DNA of 64,000 bases, taken from contig JBLHLC010000010.1 of NCBI GenBank assembly GCA_047619685.1, positions 1 to 64,000 on the forward strand, given 5' to 3'. The position numbers and the translations under genes were made by a program. The notes beneath the pieces are model-generated. The model did no database searches and had not been told where the DNA came from. It saw only the letters and a list, made by a program, of their open reading frames with translations. Positions 43,484 to 52,623 of the stretch are shown one piece after another. How positions within the stretch are numbered: the first letter of the stretch is position 1; every line of letters starts with the position of its first letter. Origin of the DNA: JABDJZ01 sp047619685. Lineage in GTDB: Bacteria > Bacteroidota > Rhodothermia > Rhodothermales > UBA10348.

Positions 43484-45715
43484 TCAGGGAATGTCCCAGG
43501 ATGCATCCTGGCCGCCTTTGAGGCTGAGCGCCATGAGTCGCTGCTGGTAGTCGGGCTGGTCCGGATCGGCTGGCATGCGCAGCGTATACTGCCCGTCCGA
43601 TCCCAGGTCCCAGGCAGACCGATTGTCGGTAAGCGCCATCTCCAGGGTGTCGACCAACCTCTGACGCGCCGCGCGATCCTCGACTTCGAGCGTGGCCTCT
43701 ACCCGGTCGTCCAGGTTTCGCCTCTGCCAATCTCCGCTCCCGATGAACACCCGGTGCTCATTGTTATTGCGGAAATAGAACACGCGGCTATGCTCCAGGA
43801 ATCTCCCCAGAATTGAAATGAGTCTGATGTTTTCTGAAAACCCCGGAAGCCCGGGCCGGAGTCGGCAGTGTCCTCGAACAATCAGGTCAATCTGCACGCC
43901 AGCCGCCGATGCCTTGTACAACTCCTGGATCATTGTCAGGTCGTCCAGGGCATTCATCTTGGCGATAATGCGTCCGTTTCCAAACGCGGCCTGGTTTTCA
44001 ATCTCCTGACGCACCATCTCCAGGAAGGACCTCCTCAGGTCTCTGGGAGCAATCAACAGACGTCTGTAGTGCTGCTCCGGGGAATAACCGGTCAGGTAGT
44101 GGAACAGTTGGATCAGATCGTGGCCCACATCCGGACGACAGGTGAGTACGCCAAAGTCCGTGTAGAGCTTGGCCGTCTTCTGGTGGTAGTTCCCCGTTCC
44201 GATGTGGCAATATGAGATGAGGACCTCTTCTTCCTCTCGAATGACGAGCGTCGTTTTGGCGTGCGTCTTCAGACCTACAACACCATACGTCACATGGACC
44301 CCGGCGCGCTCCAGCTTGGCACCCCACTCCATGTTGTTGGCCTCGTCAAAGCGCGCCTTGACCTCCACCAGCACGGCAACCTGCTTGCCCAGTTCGGCGG
44401 CCCTGACCAGGGCGTCCACGACACGAGACTCGTCCGAGGTGCGGTACAGGGTCTGTTTGATGGCGAGGACCTTGGGGTCAACAGCCGCCTCTTCGACAAA
44501 CCGGAGAACGCTGACCGAAAACGCTTCGTAGGGGTGATGAAGGAGAACGTCCCCGGCTCGAATGATCGAGAATATATCCTCACGATCCTTGGACTCGCCT
44601 TCGTGCATGAGCCGAGGGGGCGTCACTGCCTCCCATGGCGGAAACTGGTGAGCCGGCGCATCAATCGAGGCGATGGCATGCAGATCGGTCAGATCCAGTA
44701 GACCCTCTACGTCAAACACGTCCTCGGGCAAGAGTTGTAGCTCCCGTCTGAGGAGTTGGCGAACGTCCTCCGGTGCCTCATTTGCAATCTCAATCCGCGT
44801 AACGGGCGCAAAACGCCTCTCTCGAAGCTCGTCCGCAATCATCTCGATGAGGTCGTCTGCCTCCTCTTCATCTCGCAGGATGTCCGCGTTTCGGGTGACC
44901 CTGAACGGATAAACCCCGACGATCTCCATCCCCCTGAACAGTTCACCCACATTCTCGGTAATCACCTGCTCGAGTGGCACAAAGGCATTCTCTCTCCCGG
45001 GCACCTTGATCCATCTTCCACGCTCGGTCGGGACCTTCAGCCGGGCGAAGTGTTCGGTGCCGCGCCCGGGGTGACGAAGCACGACGGCAAGCGAAAGGCT
45101 CAGATTCGATATGAACGGGAACGGATGCCCCGGATCTACCGCCAGCGGCGTGAGAATCGGGAAAATGCGGGTCCGGAAGTGGTCGCAGACGAAGCTGCGT
45201 TCTTCACCATCCAGATCGGCGTAGTCCAGAATCTCAATCCCTGCCTGCTCCTTCAGCGCTGGCCGCAGCGTCCTCATCCAGTGTTCGCACATCGCCTGGT
45301 AAAGCGGTCTTACCGCCAACTCTCCCAGTTTGATTTGCTCGGAAGGCGTCCGGCCATCCGGACTCAGTGCGATGACCCCGGCTGCGGCCTGTCGTTTCAG
45401 ACCCCCAACGCGTTTCCGGTAGTACTCGTCCAGGTTGCTGGTCGTTATGGCCAGGAACCGTACCCGTTCCAGAAGCGGCGTTCTTTCGTCCAATGACAGG
45501 TGAAGCACCCGCCAGTTGAAGTCCAGCCAACTCAATTCACGGTTGAAATACAGCCTTGGGTCATCCAACGCGGCGGTCTTCGGGACCGTGCGAGGAGCGG
45601 TTGACCGAGGAATTGGAGTACGCGCACCGGGAAAGCCCGAGGCAGAAAGGTCTGCCTGGCTCGATTCGTCGGGGGCGGAGTCTCCTCCGGTTGAGCTGAG
45701 TCGTGTGGTAGCCAT
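43484..45715 (-). CDS. ppk1: Polyphosphate kinase 1
   Basis: PPK1 makes polyphosphate from ATP. The 743-residue protein starts one base into the dnaG stop (TGATG). The first 50 residues are a low-complexity extension; then the N domain FNRELSWLDFNWRVLHLSLD ERTPLLERVRFLAITTSNLD EYYRKRVGGL, and the catalytic region YCHIGTGNYHQKTAKLYTDF with the autophosphorylated His of the GNYH motif. A C-terminal phospholipase D-like domain is present. It is co-transcribed with dnaG. Confidence 0.95.
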   Translation of the reverse strand: MATTRLSSTGGDSAPDESSQADLSASGFPGARTPIPRSTAPRTVPKTAALDDPRLYFNRELSWLDFNWRVLHLSLDERTPLLERVRFLAITTSNLDEYYRKRVGGLKRQAAAGVIALSPDGRTPSEQIKLGELAVRPLYQAMCEHWMRTLRPALKEQAGIEILDYADLDGEERSFVCDHFRTRIFPILTPLAVDPGHPFPFISNLSLSLAVVLRHPGRGTEHFARLKVPTERGRWIKVPGRENAFVPLEQVITENVGELFRGMEIVGVYPFRVTRNADILRDEEEADDLIEMIADELRERRFAPVTRIEIANEAPEDVRQLLRRELQLLPEDVFDVEGLLDLTDLHAIASIDAPAHQFPPWEAVTPPRLMHEGESKDREDIFSIIRAGDVLLHHPYEAFSVSVLRFVEEAAVDPKVLAIKQTLYRTSDESRVVDALVRAAELGKQVAVLVEVKARFDEANNMEWGAKLERAGVHVTYGVVGLKTHAKTTLVIREEEEVLISYCHIGTGNYHQKTAKLYTDFGVLTCRPDVGHDLIQLFHYLTGYSPEQHYRRLLIAPRDLRRSFLEMVRQEIENQAAFGNGRIIAKMNALDDLTMIQELYKASAAGVQIDLIVRGHCRLRPGLPGFSENIRLISILGRFLEHSRVFYFRNNNEHRVFIGSGDWQRRNLDDRVEATLEVEDRAARQRLVDTLEMALTDNRSAWDLGSDGQYTLRMPADPDQPDYQQRLMALSLKGGQDASWDIP

Positions 45716-47598
45716 CAGTTGAGAAACTCCCTGTCTTTGATGCGCCGGCGCAAGTGTTGAAGGCCAACAAGCTCCTCTTGAAGGGGCCGTACGTCCCGTC
45801 CCTCCTGTTCGGCACCGAGCACACCGTGTCTGAGCTTCGTAATCATGTCGTCAAGCCGATCCAGCTTCAGGAGCGTCATCGCACCCGCCGCCGCCGCTTT
45901 GGCGTCTTCATTCAAGGTAGGTACGACTATACGCCTCTTACCCCAGTTATCGGACGGTTCATCCCGATCCGTAAGGATTTCGGCCGCCAACCGTTGAACC
46001 TCCGGCCCTAGTGACCCATCAAGAAATACCCGGGTCTTGATTTCGCCGGCCTCGAATTGCTCCACGAGCGCAGCAGCCGTGTCCCTGGAGGGGCCGAATG
46101 TGAACTCGTCCAGTGCCGTGCGCGAGAGAATGAACGAGACCATGGGCGCCCCTTGGTCCAACATCAGTCGGAGAAGCGTTTTCTCTTCAGGCAAGGGCTC
46201 GATGGCCTGGATGGCAAGCGCCGGCTCAGCTTGTTCGGGCTGGGAGGTGGGCGCGGTACTCTCCGTTTCCTTCTCCTTTGCGATGGCCCTCGATCTATCG
46301 CGCTGACGATCGGTGTTCATGGCGCGCCGCAGGTAGACGTCCGGAACACCCAGCACGCTCGCGGCTCGCTGGACGTAAGACTCCCTCATCAACTGATCGG
46401 AGATGCGAGCCACCAGGCGCATGATCGCGTGGTGTGTCTCCGCGCGGGAATCTGGCTGATCGAGACTTCCCTTGGCGCGAGCCCGCGCATGCAGGTACGT
46501 CACGAAGTCCGTCCTTCGGTCTTTCAGGGCCGTTTCGAACGCTTCTGCTCCGAACTTCTTGACATAGGTGTCCGGGTCCTCACCGTCGGGCATCGAGACC
46601 ACGTAGGGGGCCAGTCCGGCCTGGAGCAGCAGGTCGATCCCCCTTACGGTGGCCTTGGCGCCGGCTTCGTCCCCGTCATACAGCATGATCACCCGGCGGG
46701 CATACCTGCCTATCAGCTTGATCTGGTCTGTAGTCAGCGCGGTCCCGGAGGAGGCCACCACGTGCTCCACGCCCGCCTGATGGAGCGCTACCACGTCCGT
46801 GTAGCCCTCGACCAGCACCACTTCCTCCCGGGACCGAATGGCGTTTTTGGCGCGATAGAGGCCGTAGAGTACCCGGCTCTTGTGATAGACGTCGGTTTCA
46901 GGCGAGTTGATGTACTTTGGCTGGCCCTCGATTTTCTCGAGTTGCCGCCCTCCGAAACCCAGCACCTTTCCCACGTGACTCATGATGGGGAAAATCAGCC
47001 GGTCGCGATAACGGTCGTAGTACCCCGTTGCATCCCGGCGGGCAAGAATGAGCCCGGCCTGCTCAAGCACACTTTCACTGATCTTGGCGTCCTTGGCCGC
47101 ACGCTGGAGCCCGTCCCACTCGTCCGGAGCGTATCCGATGCCGAAACGCTTCACCATTTCGGGGGCAATCTCGCGAGTAGCCAGGTAGTCCCGGGCCTTG
47201 CTCCCTCCTTCTCCCTGCGTGAGCTGCTGGTAGAAATACCGGGCCGCAAACTGAAGTGCGTGCAGAATGGCCTCCCGAGCAGACGCAGCCTCATCCGGCT
47301 CGCCGGAATCCTCGATGTGGATTCCAACCCGTTCAGCGAGGGCTGTGACAGCCTCCGGGAAACTCAGCGTCTCCACCCGGGCCAGAAAGCTGAAAACGTC
47401 CCCTCCCTCTCCGCATCCGAAGCACTTGAATATGCCCAACGACGGATTGACGTTGAAGGACGGCGTCTTCTCAGTATGAAAGGGGCATAGACCTATGTAA
47501 TTGGAGCCTCGCTTCTTCAGCCGGACGTAGTCCCCCACCACGTCCACGACGTCTGCCGCACCGCGTACCGCCTCAATGGTCTCTTCAGAAATCCTCAT
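45715..47598 (-). CDS. dnaG: DNA primase
   Basis: DnaG makes RNA primers at the replication fork. The 627-residue protein has the zinc-binding domain (Cys38, His41, Cys59, Cys62), the RNA polymerase core with RDRLIFPIMSHVGKVLGFGG R and the TOPRIM motif VLVEGYTDVVALHQAGVEHV followed by the acidic MLYDGDEAG. A DnaB-binding C-terminal domain follows. It lies between a small lipoprotein gene and ppk1, all one direction. Confidence 0.96.
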   Translation of the reverse strand: MRISEETIEAVRGAADVVDVVGDYVRLKKRGSNYIGLCPFHTEKTPSFNVNPSLGIFKCFGCGEGGDVFSFLARVETLSFPEAVTALAERVGIHIEDSGEPDEAASAREAILHALQFAARYFYQQLTQGEGGSKARDYLATREIAPEMVKRFGIGYAPDEWDGLQRAAKDAKISESVLEQAGLILARRDATGYYDRYRDRLIFPIMSHVGKVLGFGGRQLEKIEGQPKYINSPETDVYHKSRVLYGLYRAKNAIRSREEVVLVEGYTDVVALHQAGVEHVVASSGTALTTDQIKLIGRYARRVIMLYDGDEAGAKATVRGIDLLLQAGLAPYVVSMPDGEDPDTYVKKFGAEAFETALKDRRTDFVTYLHARARAKGSLDQPDSRAETHHAIMRLVARISDQLMRESYVQRAASVLGVPDVYLRRAMNTDRQRDRSRAIAKEKETESTAPTSQPEQAEPALAIQAIEPLPEEKTLLRLMLDQGAPMVSFILSRTALDEFTFGPSRDTAAALVEQFEAGEIKTRVFLDGSLGPEVQRLAAEILTDRDEPSDNWGKRRIVVPTLNEDAKAAAAGAMTLLKLDRLDDMITKLRHGVLGAEQEGRDVRPLQEELVGLQHLRRRIKDREFLN

Positions 47599-47623
47599 AA
47601 CCGGCCGCCGAAAGGCTGTGAGC

Positions 47624-47776
47624 TTAGGCCAGCGCTTCAGTCAGGTCTGCTGGGACGGAGTCCGGTGCCACTTGGCTCGTCCCTTCTATCGGACCGATTT
47701 CCGGCTTGTCCGAACACTGGCAGGCTGGGATGGACAAACAAAAAAGGACAAGTGCGCCCAGGAAAAACTTCTTCAT
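47624..47776 (-). CDS. Small putative lipoprotein
   Basis: A 50-residue product from ATG 47776: a hydrophobic signal (KKFFLGALVLFCLSIPAC) with a Cys at the lipobox position, then a short acidic mature part (DKPEIGPIEGTSQVAPDSVP ADLTEALA). No family recognised. The longer open frame on this strand (to 48649) overlaps the subtilase gene and is shadow. It ends 25 bp before dnaG in the same direction. Confidence 0.5.
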   Translation of the reverse strand: MKKFFLGALVLFCLSIPACQCSDKPEIGPIEGTSQVAPDSVPADLTEALA

Positions 47777-47902
47777 GCGGAGGGATTCTTTGGAGATAAT
47801 CGAACGGTGTGCCCGGGTGGGACGCGCACAACTTGAAACCGGCGCCCGCATCCGCCGTAGCGAACGCTTTGGGACCTCCCATACAATTCCCCCAGCAACA
47901 CC

Positions 47903-49369
47903 ATGTTTCTGACCGCAGCCCTTACTGTAGGTGGTTCCATCCTCCTTGGACTCGCGGCTCGTCGTGATGAAAAGAACCCGTTCCTCGTACTGGGGGGTCT
48001 TGTCGGCATCTCGCTGGCGGGTTTGCTGCATCTGACGGGGCCGGAACCTCTCATACAATCGCTGGGATTTGCGGCGGCTGAATTGGGTACCGGCTTCCTG
48101 GTGATCGCGGGTATGGTCGCGGGCAATCGAGATCAGGCTCGCCCGTTTTTCCTGTTGGGAGCGGGCACAATAACGTTGGGCCTTGCCATTATTCTGGCGC
48201 GAAGCTTCTTTGGGCCGACCGTTACCATCTTGGTCGAACTGGGCCCTGATGACACCTATTCCGAGATCGCTGCCGTAGTCGAGGCCCATGGTGGGATCGC
48301 CGAGAAGGCCTTTCCAATGGTAGACCTGTCGGCCGACGAGGACCTGGCCCAGGTCTATCTCATCCGGGTCCCGCAAAAGTATCTGGACAAACTCCGCGAA
48401 CTCCTGGGTCTGGACACCGAAAACGTCGATCACATTGAGCTGAACACAGTGTTTGAGCTCAATCTGCCAACCACTGGAGCCGGTTCGTTTCAAGCCTCTC
48501 AGTCGGTCCTGGAAAACGATCCCCTGGTCAGTAGCCAGTGGGGACTCGACGCCATTCGCGGCCACGAGGCGCACAAGATGCTCAAGGACCTCAAGCCCGT
48601 CCGAAAGGCAATTCTGGCGATTGTTGATACCGGTGTGGATGCCGCTCATGAGGACATGAACGGTATTTTCGAGGCTTCGCCTGGATCCAAAGATTTACAT
48701 GGACACGGCACGCATTGCGCGGGAATTGCCGCCGCCGCCACCAACAATGCCCTGGGTATCGCCTCTCTGAATTGGGAGGGGCGGTTTGTCTCCGTAATCA
48801 GTTACTCGGCGCTTGACGCCAACGGTTCAGGCACGCTTGAGTCCACCGCACAAGCGCTCATTGAGGCGGCCCAGGCGGGCGCGGACGTTATTTCCATGTC
48901 CCTGGGCTCTCCGTCTCTCATAACCCCCAAGACCATCGTGGACGCAGTGGCCTTTGCCAGAAAGCGCGGCGCCGTTGTGGTCGTTGCGGCTGGCAATTCC
49001 AACCTGGACGCCAGGGGAAGCGTGCCCGCCTCGGTTGCGGGTGTAATCGCGGTGGGCGCGGTTAACGAGAAGCTGCAGAAGGCACCGTTTTCGAACACCA
49101 CGAACCGGCTGAGCATGCCCATTTCCGCTCCTGGCGTAGACATCCTGTCCCTTAAGCCAAAGGGGGGGTATGTCAAACTGAGTGGCACGTCCATGGCGAC
49201 ACCCATGGTCGCCGGGCTCATCGGCGTTATGCGGTCCCTGAATCCAGATCTGAGCGATACCAGGATCTATGAAATCCTTCGGGACACGGGCCGTACAACG
49301 GGCGCCTCCAAGACGCTGGGTCAAATGATCGACGCAGAAGGAGCCATTGCCGCAGCTCTCGATGGCTGA
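47903..49369 (+). CDS. Membrane-anchored S8 (subtilisin-like) serine protease
   Basis: The 488-residue product has four predicted membrane helices in the first 110 residues (LTAALTVGGSILLGLAA; FLVLGGLVGISLAGLLHL; LGTGFLVIAGMVA; FFLLGAGTITLGLAIILARS F), an I9-like or unassigned linker, then a subtilase domain with the triad Asp242 (IVDTGVDAAHED), His268 (HGHGTHCAG) and Ser430 (SGTSMATPMVAG), plus oxyanion Asn365 (AAGNSN). The N-terminal multi-pass membrane domain fused to a subtilase is unusual. The GNAT gene overlaps its stop by 8 bp. No signal peptide. Confidence 0.85.
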   Translation: MFLTAALTVGGSILLGLAARRDEKNPFLVLGGLVGISLAGLLHLTGPEPLIQSLGFAAAELGTGFLVIAGMVAGNRDQARPFFLLGAGTITLGLAIILARSFFGPTVTILVELGPDDTYSEIAAVVEAHGGIAEKAFPMVDLSADEDLAQVYLIRVPQKYLDKLRELLGLDTENVDHIELNTVFELNLPTTGAGSFQASQSVLENDPLVSSQWGLDAIRGHEAHKMLKDLKPVRKAILAIVDTGVDAAHEDMNGIFEASPGSKDLHGHGTHCAGIAAAATNNALGIASLNWEGRFVSVISYSALDANGSGTLESTAQALIEAAQAGADVISMSLGSPSLITPKTIVDAVAFARKRGAVVVVAAGNSNLDARGSVPASVAGVIAVGAVNEKLQKAPFSNTTNRLSMPISAPGVDILSLKPKGGYVKLSGTSMATPMVAGLIGVMRSLNPDLSDTRIYEILRDTGRTTGASKTLGQMIDAEGAIAAALDG

Positions 49370-49871
49370 CCCAACGCGCTCCATTCGTGCGGCCACCGTC
49401 AGTGATTCCTCACGGATTGCGGAGATCTACAATCAATCCATTTTGGCTCGAGATTCGACCATGGACACGGAGTCCATCGGGCCGGCCGAAATTGCTGGTT
49501 GGCTGGAAAACCAACTGCAGGGAGAGCTCCTGTGTACGGTGTCTGAAAACCCGGGCTCGAGAGTACTCGGTTGGGGGATCGTTAAACGATACCACCTCAG
49601 GCCAGGCTACGCGCGCGCAGCCGAGACTTCCCTGTACATGGACCGGTCCCTGACCGGACAGGGGTTTGGTTCAGCGGTGCAGGCCCATCTCATCGAGCAC
49701 TGCAAAGCAGCGGGCTTCCATCACCTCGTCGCCAAGATATGGGCGGCAAATGACGGCAGCATCCGCATGCATGAGCGATTTGGCTACGAGGTTGTCGGCG
49801 TGCAGCGAGAGATCGGATTCGTCGATGGCCAATGGCGGGACGTGGCGATCCTCCAACTCGTGCTGGACTAG
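49362..49871 (+). CDS. GNAT acetyltransferase, phosphinothricin-type
   Basis: A 169-residue N-acetyltransferase from ATG 49362. The fold pattern IRAATVSDSSRIAEIYNQSI L, the acetyl-CoA binding segment YMDRSLTGQGFGSAVQAHLI EHC and the C-terminal VVGVQREIGFVDGQWRDVAI L match the PAT/YncA family. Substrate (an amino acid or related amine) is not evident. It overlaps the subtilase gene by 8 bp, so both are probably one transcript. Confidence 0.86.
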   Translation: MADPTRSIRAATVSDSSRIAEIYNQSILARDSTMDTESIGPAEIAGWLENQLQGELLCTVSENPGSRVLGWGIVKRYHLRPGYARAAETSLYMDRSLTGQGFGSAVQAHLIEHCKAAGFHHLVAKIWAANDGSIRMHERFGYEVVGVQREIGFVDGQWRDVAILQLVLD

Positions 49872-49928
49872 CAGGTCATTGGACAAGTGGCGCACACCTT
49901 TCTTCGGGCGGCGCTTCGCTCAGCCGCG

Positions 49929-50264
49929 CTATCGATACAGGACCGAAGTTGGGCCGTCGCAGAATATGTAGTCGATGTCGTAGAAGATTTCCTCCAACTG
50001 GCCGTCATGTCCGACCTGCAGGTGAGACCTGGCGTCCAGATTTCCGGTTCGCGGATCCCAGGATACTCCCTGGAACCTGTCGAGCATTTCTTCGACTTTC
50101 TCCCTTTTGGGGCCTTCTACCCAGATCACATCGAGGCCGTGAATACCACGCCGCCCTTCTGGGTCGGCAATGTTCACGGCGAAGACGGTTCCGGGAGAGA
50201 ACTCGCTGAGGGCCGTAGAAATAAGACCAGCCGTAGCTTTGGCTGAAACGTTAACGGTACGCAT
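49929..50264 (-). CDS. LPD29-like small protein
   Basis: A 111-residue protein beginning MRTVNVSAKATAGLISTALS. The pattern (helix, then GTVFAVNIADPEGRRGIHGL DVIWVEGP, EKVEEMLDRFQGVSWDPRTG NL, IFYDIDYIFCDG) resembles the LPD29 domain, normally part of large polyvalent proteins of phages and conjugative elements. Here it is a single chromosomal gene with no mobile genes near it. Assignment is from memory of the pattern and should be checked by profile search. Function unknown. Confidence 0.55.
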   Translation of the reverse strand: MRTVNVSAKATAGLISTALSEFSPGTVFAVNIADPEGRRGIHGLDVIWVEGPKREKVEEMLDRFQGVSWDPRTGNLDARSHLQVGHDGQLEEIFYDIDYIFCDGPTSVLYR

Positions 50265-50398
50265 GTTTACCGTGGTTCAATCGGTTCTGAGGGTCATTAC
50301 CGACCGGCATTAGGGGTTGCGTCGGGGAACGCCGATCCTTCCCGATTAGAGTACGCGTCAATCGTCGAGATTCGTTTTCCCCGATCAACACATTAGTT

Positions 50399-50944
50399 AT
50401 GCCAGTCCCCAGCCCAGAAGGCCTGAGTCAGCCTGCGACGTCGCACTCGGCGCGCCCAGACAGTCGGAACCAGGCGTATGCCGACGTCCGCCAGAGGATC
50501 GACGCGTTGCTGGAGGGCGAAGATGATTGGGTTGCCGCGATGGCCACGGTGTCTTGCGAGCTTCACCATGCATTTTCCCACTACCACTGGACTGGCTTCT
50601 ATCGTGTCACGGCGCCGAGGCTTCTGGTAGTCGGACCGTACCAGGGCGGGCACGGATGTCTACGCATTTCATTTGGGAAGGGTGTCTGTGGAGCCGCCGC
50701 GGAGAGCCGCCAGACCCAGCTGGTTGCAGATGTCCACGCGTTCCCGGGCCACATTGCCTGCTCCTCGTCCACGATCTCCGAAATCGTGGTGCCAGTCCTC
50801 GACAACACAGGCGTTGTGCTCGCAGTTCTGGACGTGGACTCTGACCATCCCGACGCATTTACCGCGGTAGACCAGGCGCATCTGGAAGACCTCTGCAAAA
50901 TGCTGGGAGATCGGTTTGGCCCGGACCGGACCGAAGGACCCTAG
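50399..50944 (+). CDS. Free methionine-(R)-sulfoxide reductase (GAF domain)
   Basis: fRMsr reduces free methionine-R-sulfoxide. The 181-residue GAF protein has WTGFYRVTAPRLLVVGPYQG (about 64-83), the redox cysteines Cys87 (GCLRI), Cys97 (KGVCGAA) and Cys121 (HIAC), and ISEIVVPVLDN. An N-terminal extension of some 25 residues is low-complexity. It is alone on the plus strand; its 3' end overlaps the convergent barrel gene by 4 bp. Confidence 0.9.
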   Translation: MPVPSPEGLSQPATSHSARPDSRNQAYADVRQRIDALLEGEDDWVAAMATVSCELHHAFSHYHWTGFYRVTAPRLLVVGPYQGGHGCLRISFGKGVCGAAAESRQTQLVADVHAFPGHIACSSSTISEIVVPVLDNTGVVLAVLDVDSDHPDAFTAVDQAHLEDLCKMLGDRFGPDRTEGP

Positions 50945-52623
50945 CGGAGCCGGTAGGTGACCGACGTTCTGAAGAACAAGTCCGGTACCCCCGCAACGGT
51001 CACCCCAACGTCCAGACGATCGAAGAGGCTGTAGCTCCGTGCCATCGCGATGCCTGTCGGGAGCGCCCCGTCCAAGATCGTCTCCAGATCCCCGCTGATG
51101 TTCCGCTCCACGCCGGTGACCACCGGCTGCCCGAATGCGACGCCTGCTCCTATCCGATAATGCGGGTTCGAGTATCCGGACGCATTTCCCATGGCTTGAA
51201 AGAGGAGTCCGTCCAGGTCGAGGAACACAAGTCGAATCGGGAGCAAAAGCCAGCCGAGACCGGTCATCCGATCTGGAAAACGCAGGTCCAGCCCCCCTCT
51301 GATTTCATAGTTCAGGGCCTTTCCGATTCTGTACGTCTTCGGCTGCCCCCCTCGAGACCCGTATACCCCTTCGGCAGAGAGTTCCCCGTCATATAGAACG
51401 TAGTTGGCCGTTATCGTATGCGGGCCGAGCCCCAGATCCAGTCCGAAGGTCAGGGAATTCGGTTGGCGAAAGATCATCCGGGTACCCAGCGAGTCCGTGC
51501 TACGACGCGTCAGATTGGGCTTCGCGAGGTTGAGTGCCTCCACATCCAGGAGTTCTTCTTCGTGGTCAGCCGGGTCCAGCGAACCCGAAAGATTGACGAA
51601 CAGGGGTAGGTAACTCTCCGCAAACGCCGCAGGGTCGTTCATGGTCAGGTCCTGGGCCCAACTCCCAGCTACCGACAACACGAGTCGCTCCGCGGGCGTT
51701 GCAAAACGGAGACCGGCGCGCGCCCCCCAGGCGCTTCCTGCGTAGCGCGCACGCGCGTTCCATGCCAGGACGTTGGTCTGGCCGGCTGCCAGATTCGGAT
51801 CGGCGGGGTGGTTGAAGAAATACTGCTGGGAGCCACTGAGCACAATCATGAGCTCGGGTTCCACGTCCCAGTCGAGCCCCACGTGCATCGTTCGCCTGGA
51901 AACAGACGCCCCGGCATGCCACGACCCAAGGTCGTCCGTGCCCAGGTGCACCCCAAGACCCGCAGACAGAACGGCCATGTCCACATCAAGTTGACTGGCG
52001 GCACTGATTTGTCCCAGGACGTCGATGTCGATGGTCTGGGCACCGCTCCGCTGACCGGCGTCCAGAATTGTCTCTATGCCGGAGGCGCGGAATCCAATCC
52101 GGGATGATATCGGGCTGTAGTATCCGGCCGCCATCGTCAGACCCGGCCGGACCTCAAAGGAACCGACTATGGCGGCAAGATCACTCGGCTGTCCAGCCGT
52201 GATTCCCGCCAAGCGTGTGTAGGATGGGGCGTCCGCAGACGTGTAGCTCATGTCCGCCAGGAAGTCGTCGGTAGCGTCAACGACGACGGAGTTCGAGAGA
52301 AGCGCGGACTGGCCCATGCCCAACGAGCCGTTTCCAAGGGAAAGGCGGCCGTCCAGCACGATTCCACCTTTGCCGAGAGCCAAAAAAGCGGGATTCGAGA
52401 ACAAGGCGCCGGGTCCCGAAAACCCGCGGCCGGACCAGACGACACCGAATCCGCTGGCACCCGGCGCGGCCAGGTTTATCCCGAGTCGCACATCGCTCTC
52501 CAGGACGCCGCCGGACCAGGTTTCGGCACGGAAGTCCTCGTTGCCGGTTTGGGCCCAACTCACCTTTGCCGGCCCGAGGGCCAGGCAGGCAATCAACCCT
52601 GTCAGGACGGCGCGCGCCCTCAT
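50941..52623 (-). CDS. Outer-membrane beta-barrel protein, FadL-like
   Basis: A 560-residue secreted protein from ATG 52623: signal peptide (LTGLIACLALGPAKVSWAQ), then a glycine- and aromatic-rich region of alternating residues (FSGPGALFSNPAFLALGKGG IVLDGRLSLG) as in FadL/OmpP1-type barrels, ending VPDLFFRTSVTYRLR with a C-terminal aromatic-charged strand. It is coupled (ATGA) to the PorV-like gene. A transport or secretion role is inferred from fold pattern and neighbours. Confidence 0.65.
   Translation of the reverse strand: MRARAVLTGLIACLALGPAKVSWAQTGNEDFRAETWSGGVLESDVRLGINLAAPGASGFGVVWSGRGFSGPGALFSNPAFLALGKGGIVLDGRLSLGNGSLGMGQSALLSNSVVVDATDDFLADMSYTSADAPSYTRLAGITAGQPSDLAAIVGSFEVRPGLTMAAGYYSPISSRIGFRASGIETILDAGQRSGAQTIDIDVLGQISAASQLDVDMAVLSAGLGVHLGTDDLGSWHAGASVSRRTMHVGLDWDVEPELMIVLSGSQQYFFNHPADPNLAAGQTNVLAWNARARYAGSAWGARAGLRFATPAERLVLSVAGSWAQDLTMNDPAAFAESYLPLFVNLSGSLDPADHEEELLDVEALNLAKPNLTRRSTDSLGTRMIFRQPNSLTFGLDLGLGPHTITANYVLYDGELSAEGVYGSRGGQPKTYRIGKALNYEIRGGLDLRFPDRMTGLGWLLLPIRLVFLDLDGLLFQAMGNASGYSNPHYRIGAGVAFGQPVVTGVERNISGDLETILDGALPTGIAMARSYSLFDRLDVGVTVAGVPDLFFRTSVTYRLR

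Noticed and set aside
46057..47490. 477-codon plus-strand open frame antisense to dnaG
   Set aside because: Low-complexity composition typical of antisense shadows in GC-rich genes; dnaG motifs are clear on the other strand.
47777..48649. Upstream extension of the small lipoprotein frame
   Set aside because: It overlaps the subtilase coding region antisense, and the lipoprotein signal begins at ATG 47776.
48710..48730. CGGCACGCATTGCG in the subtilase gene as a sigma-54 site
   Set aside because: Spacing is only 8 bases and the site is the codon run for the catalytic HGTH motif.
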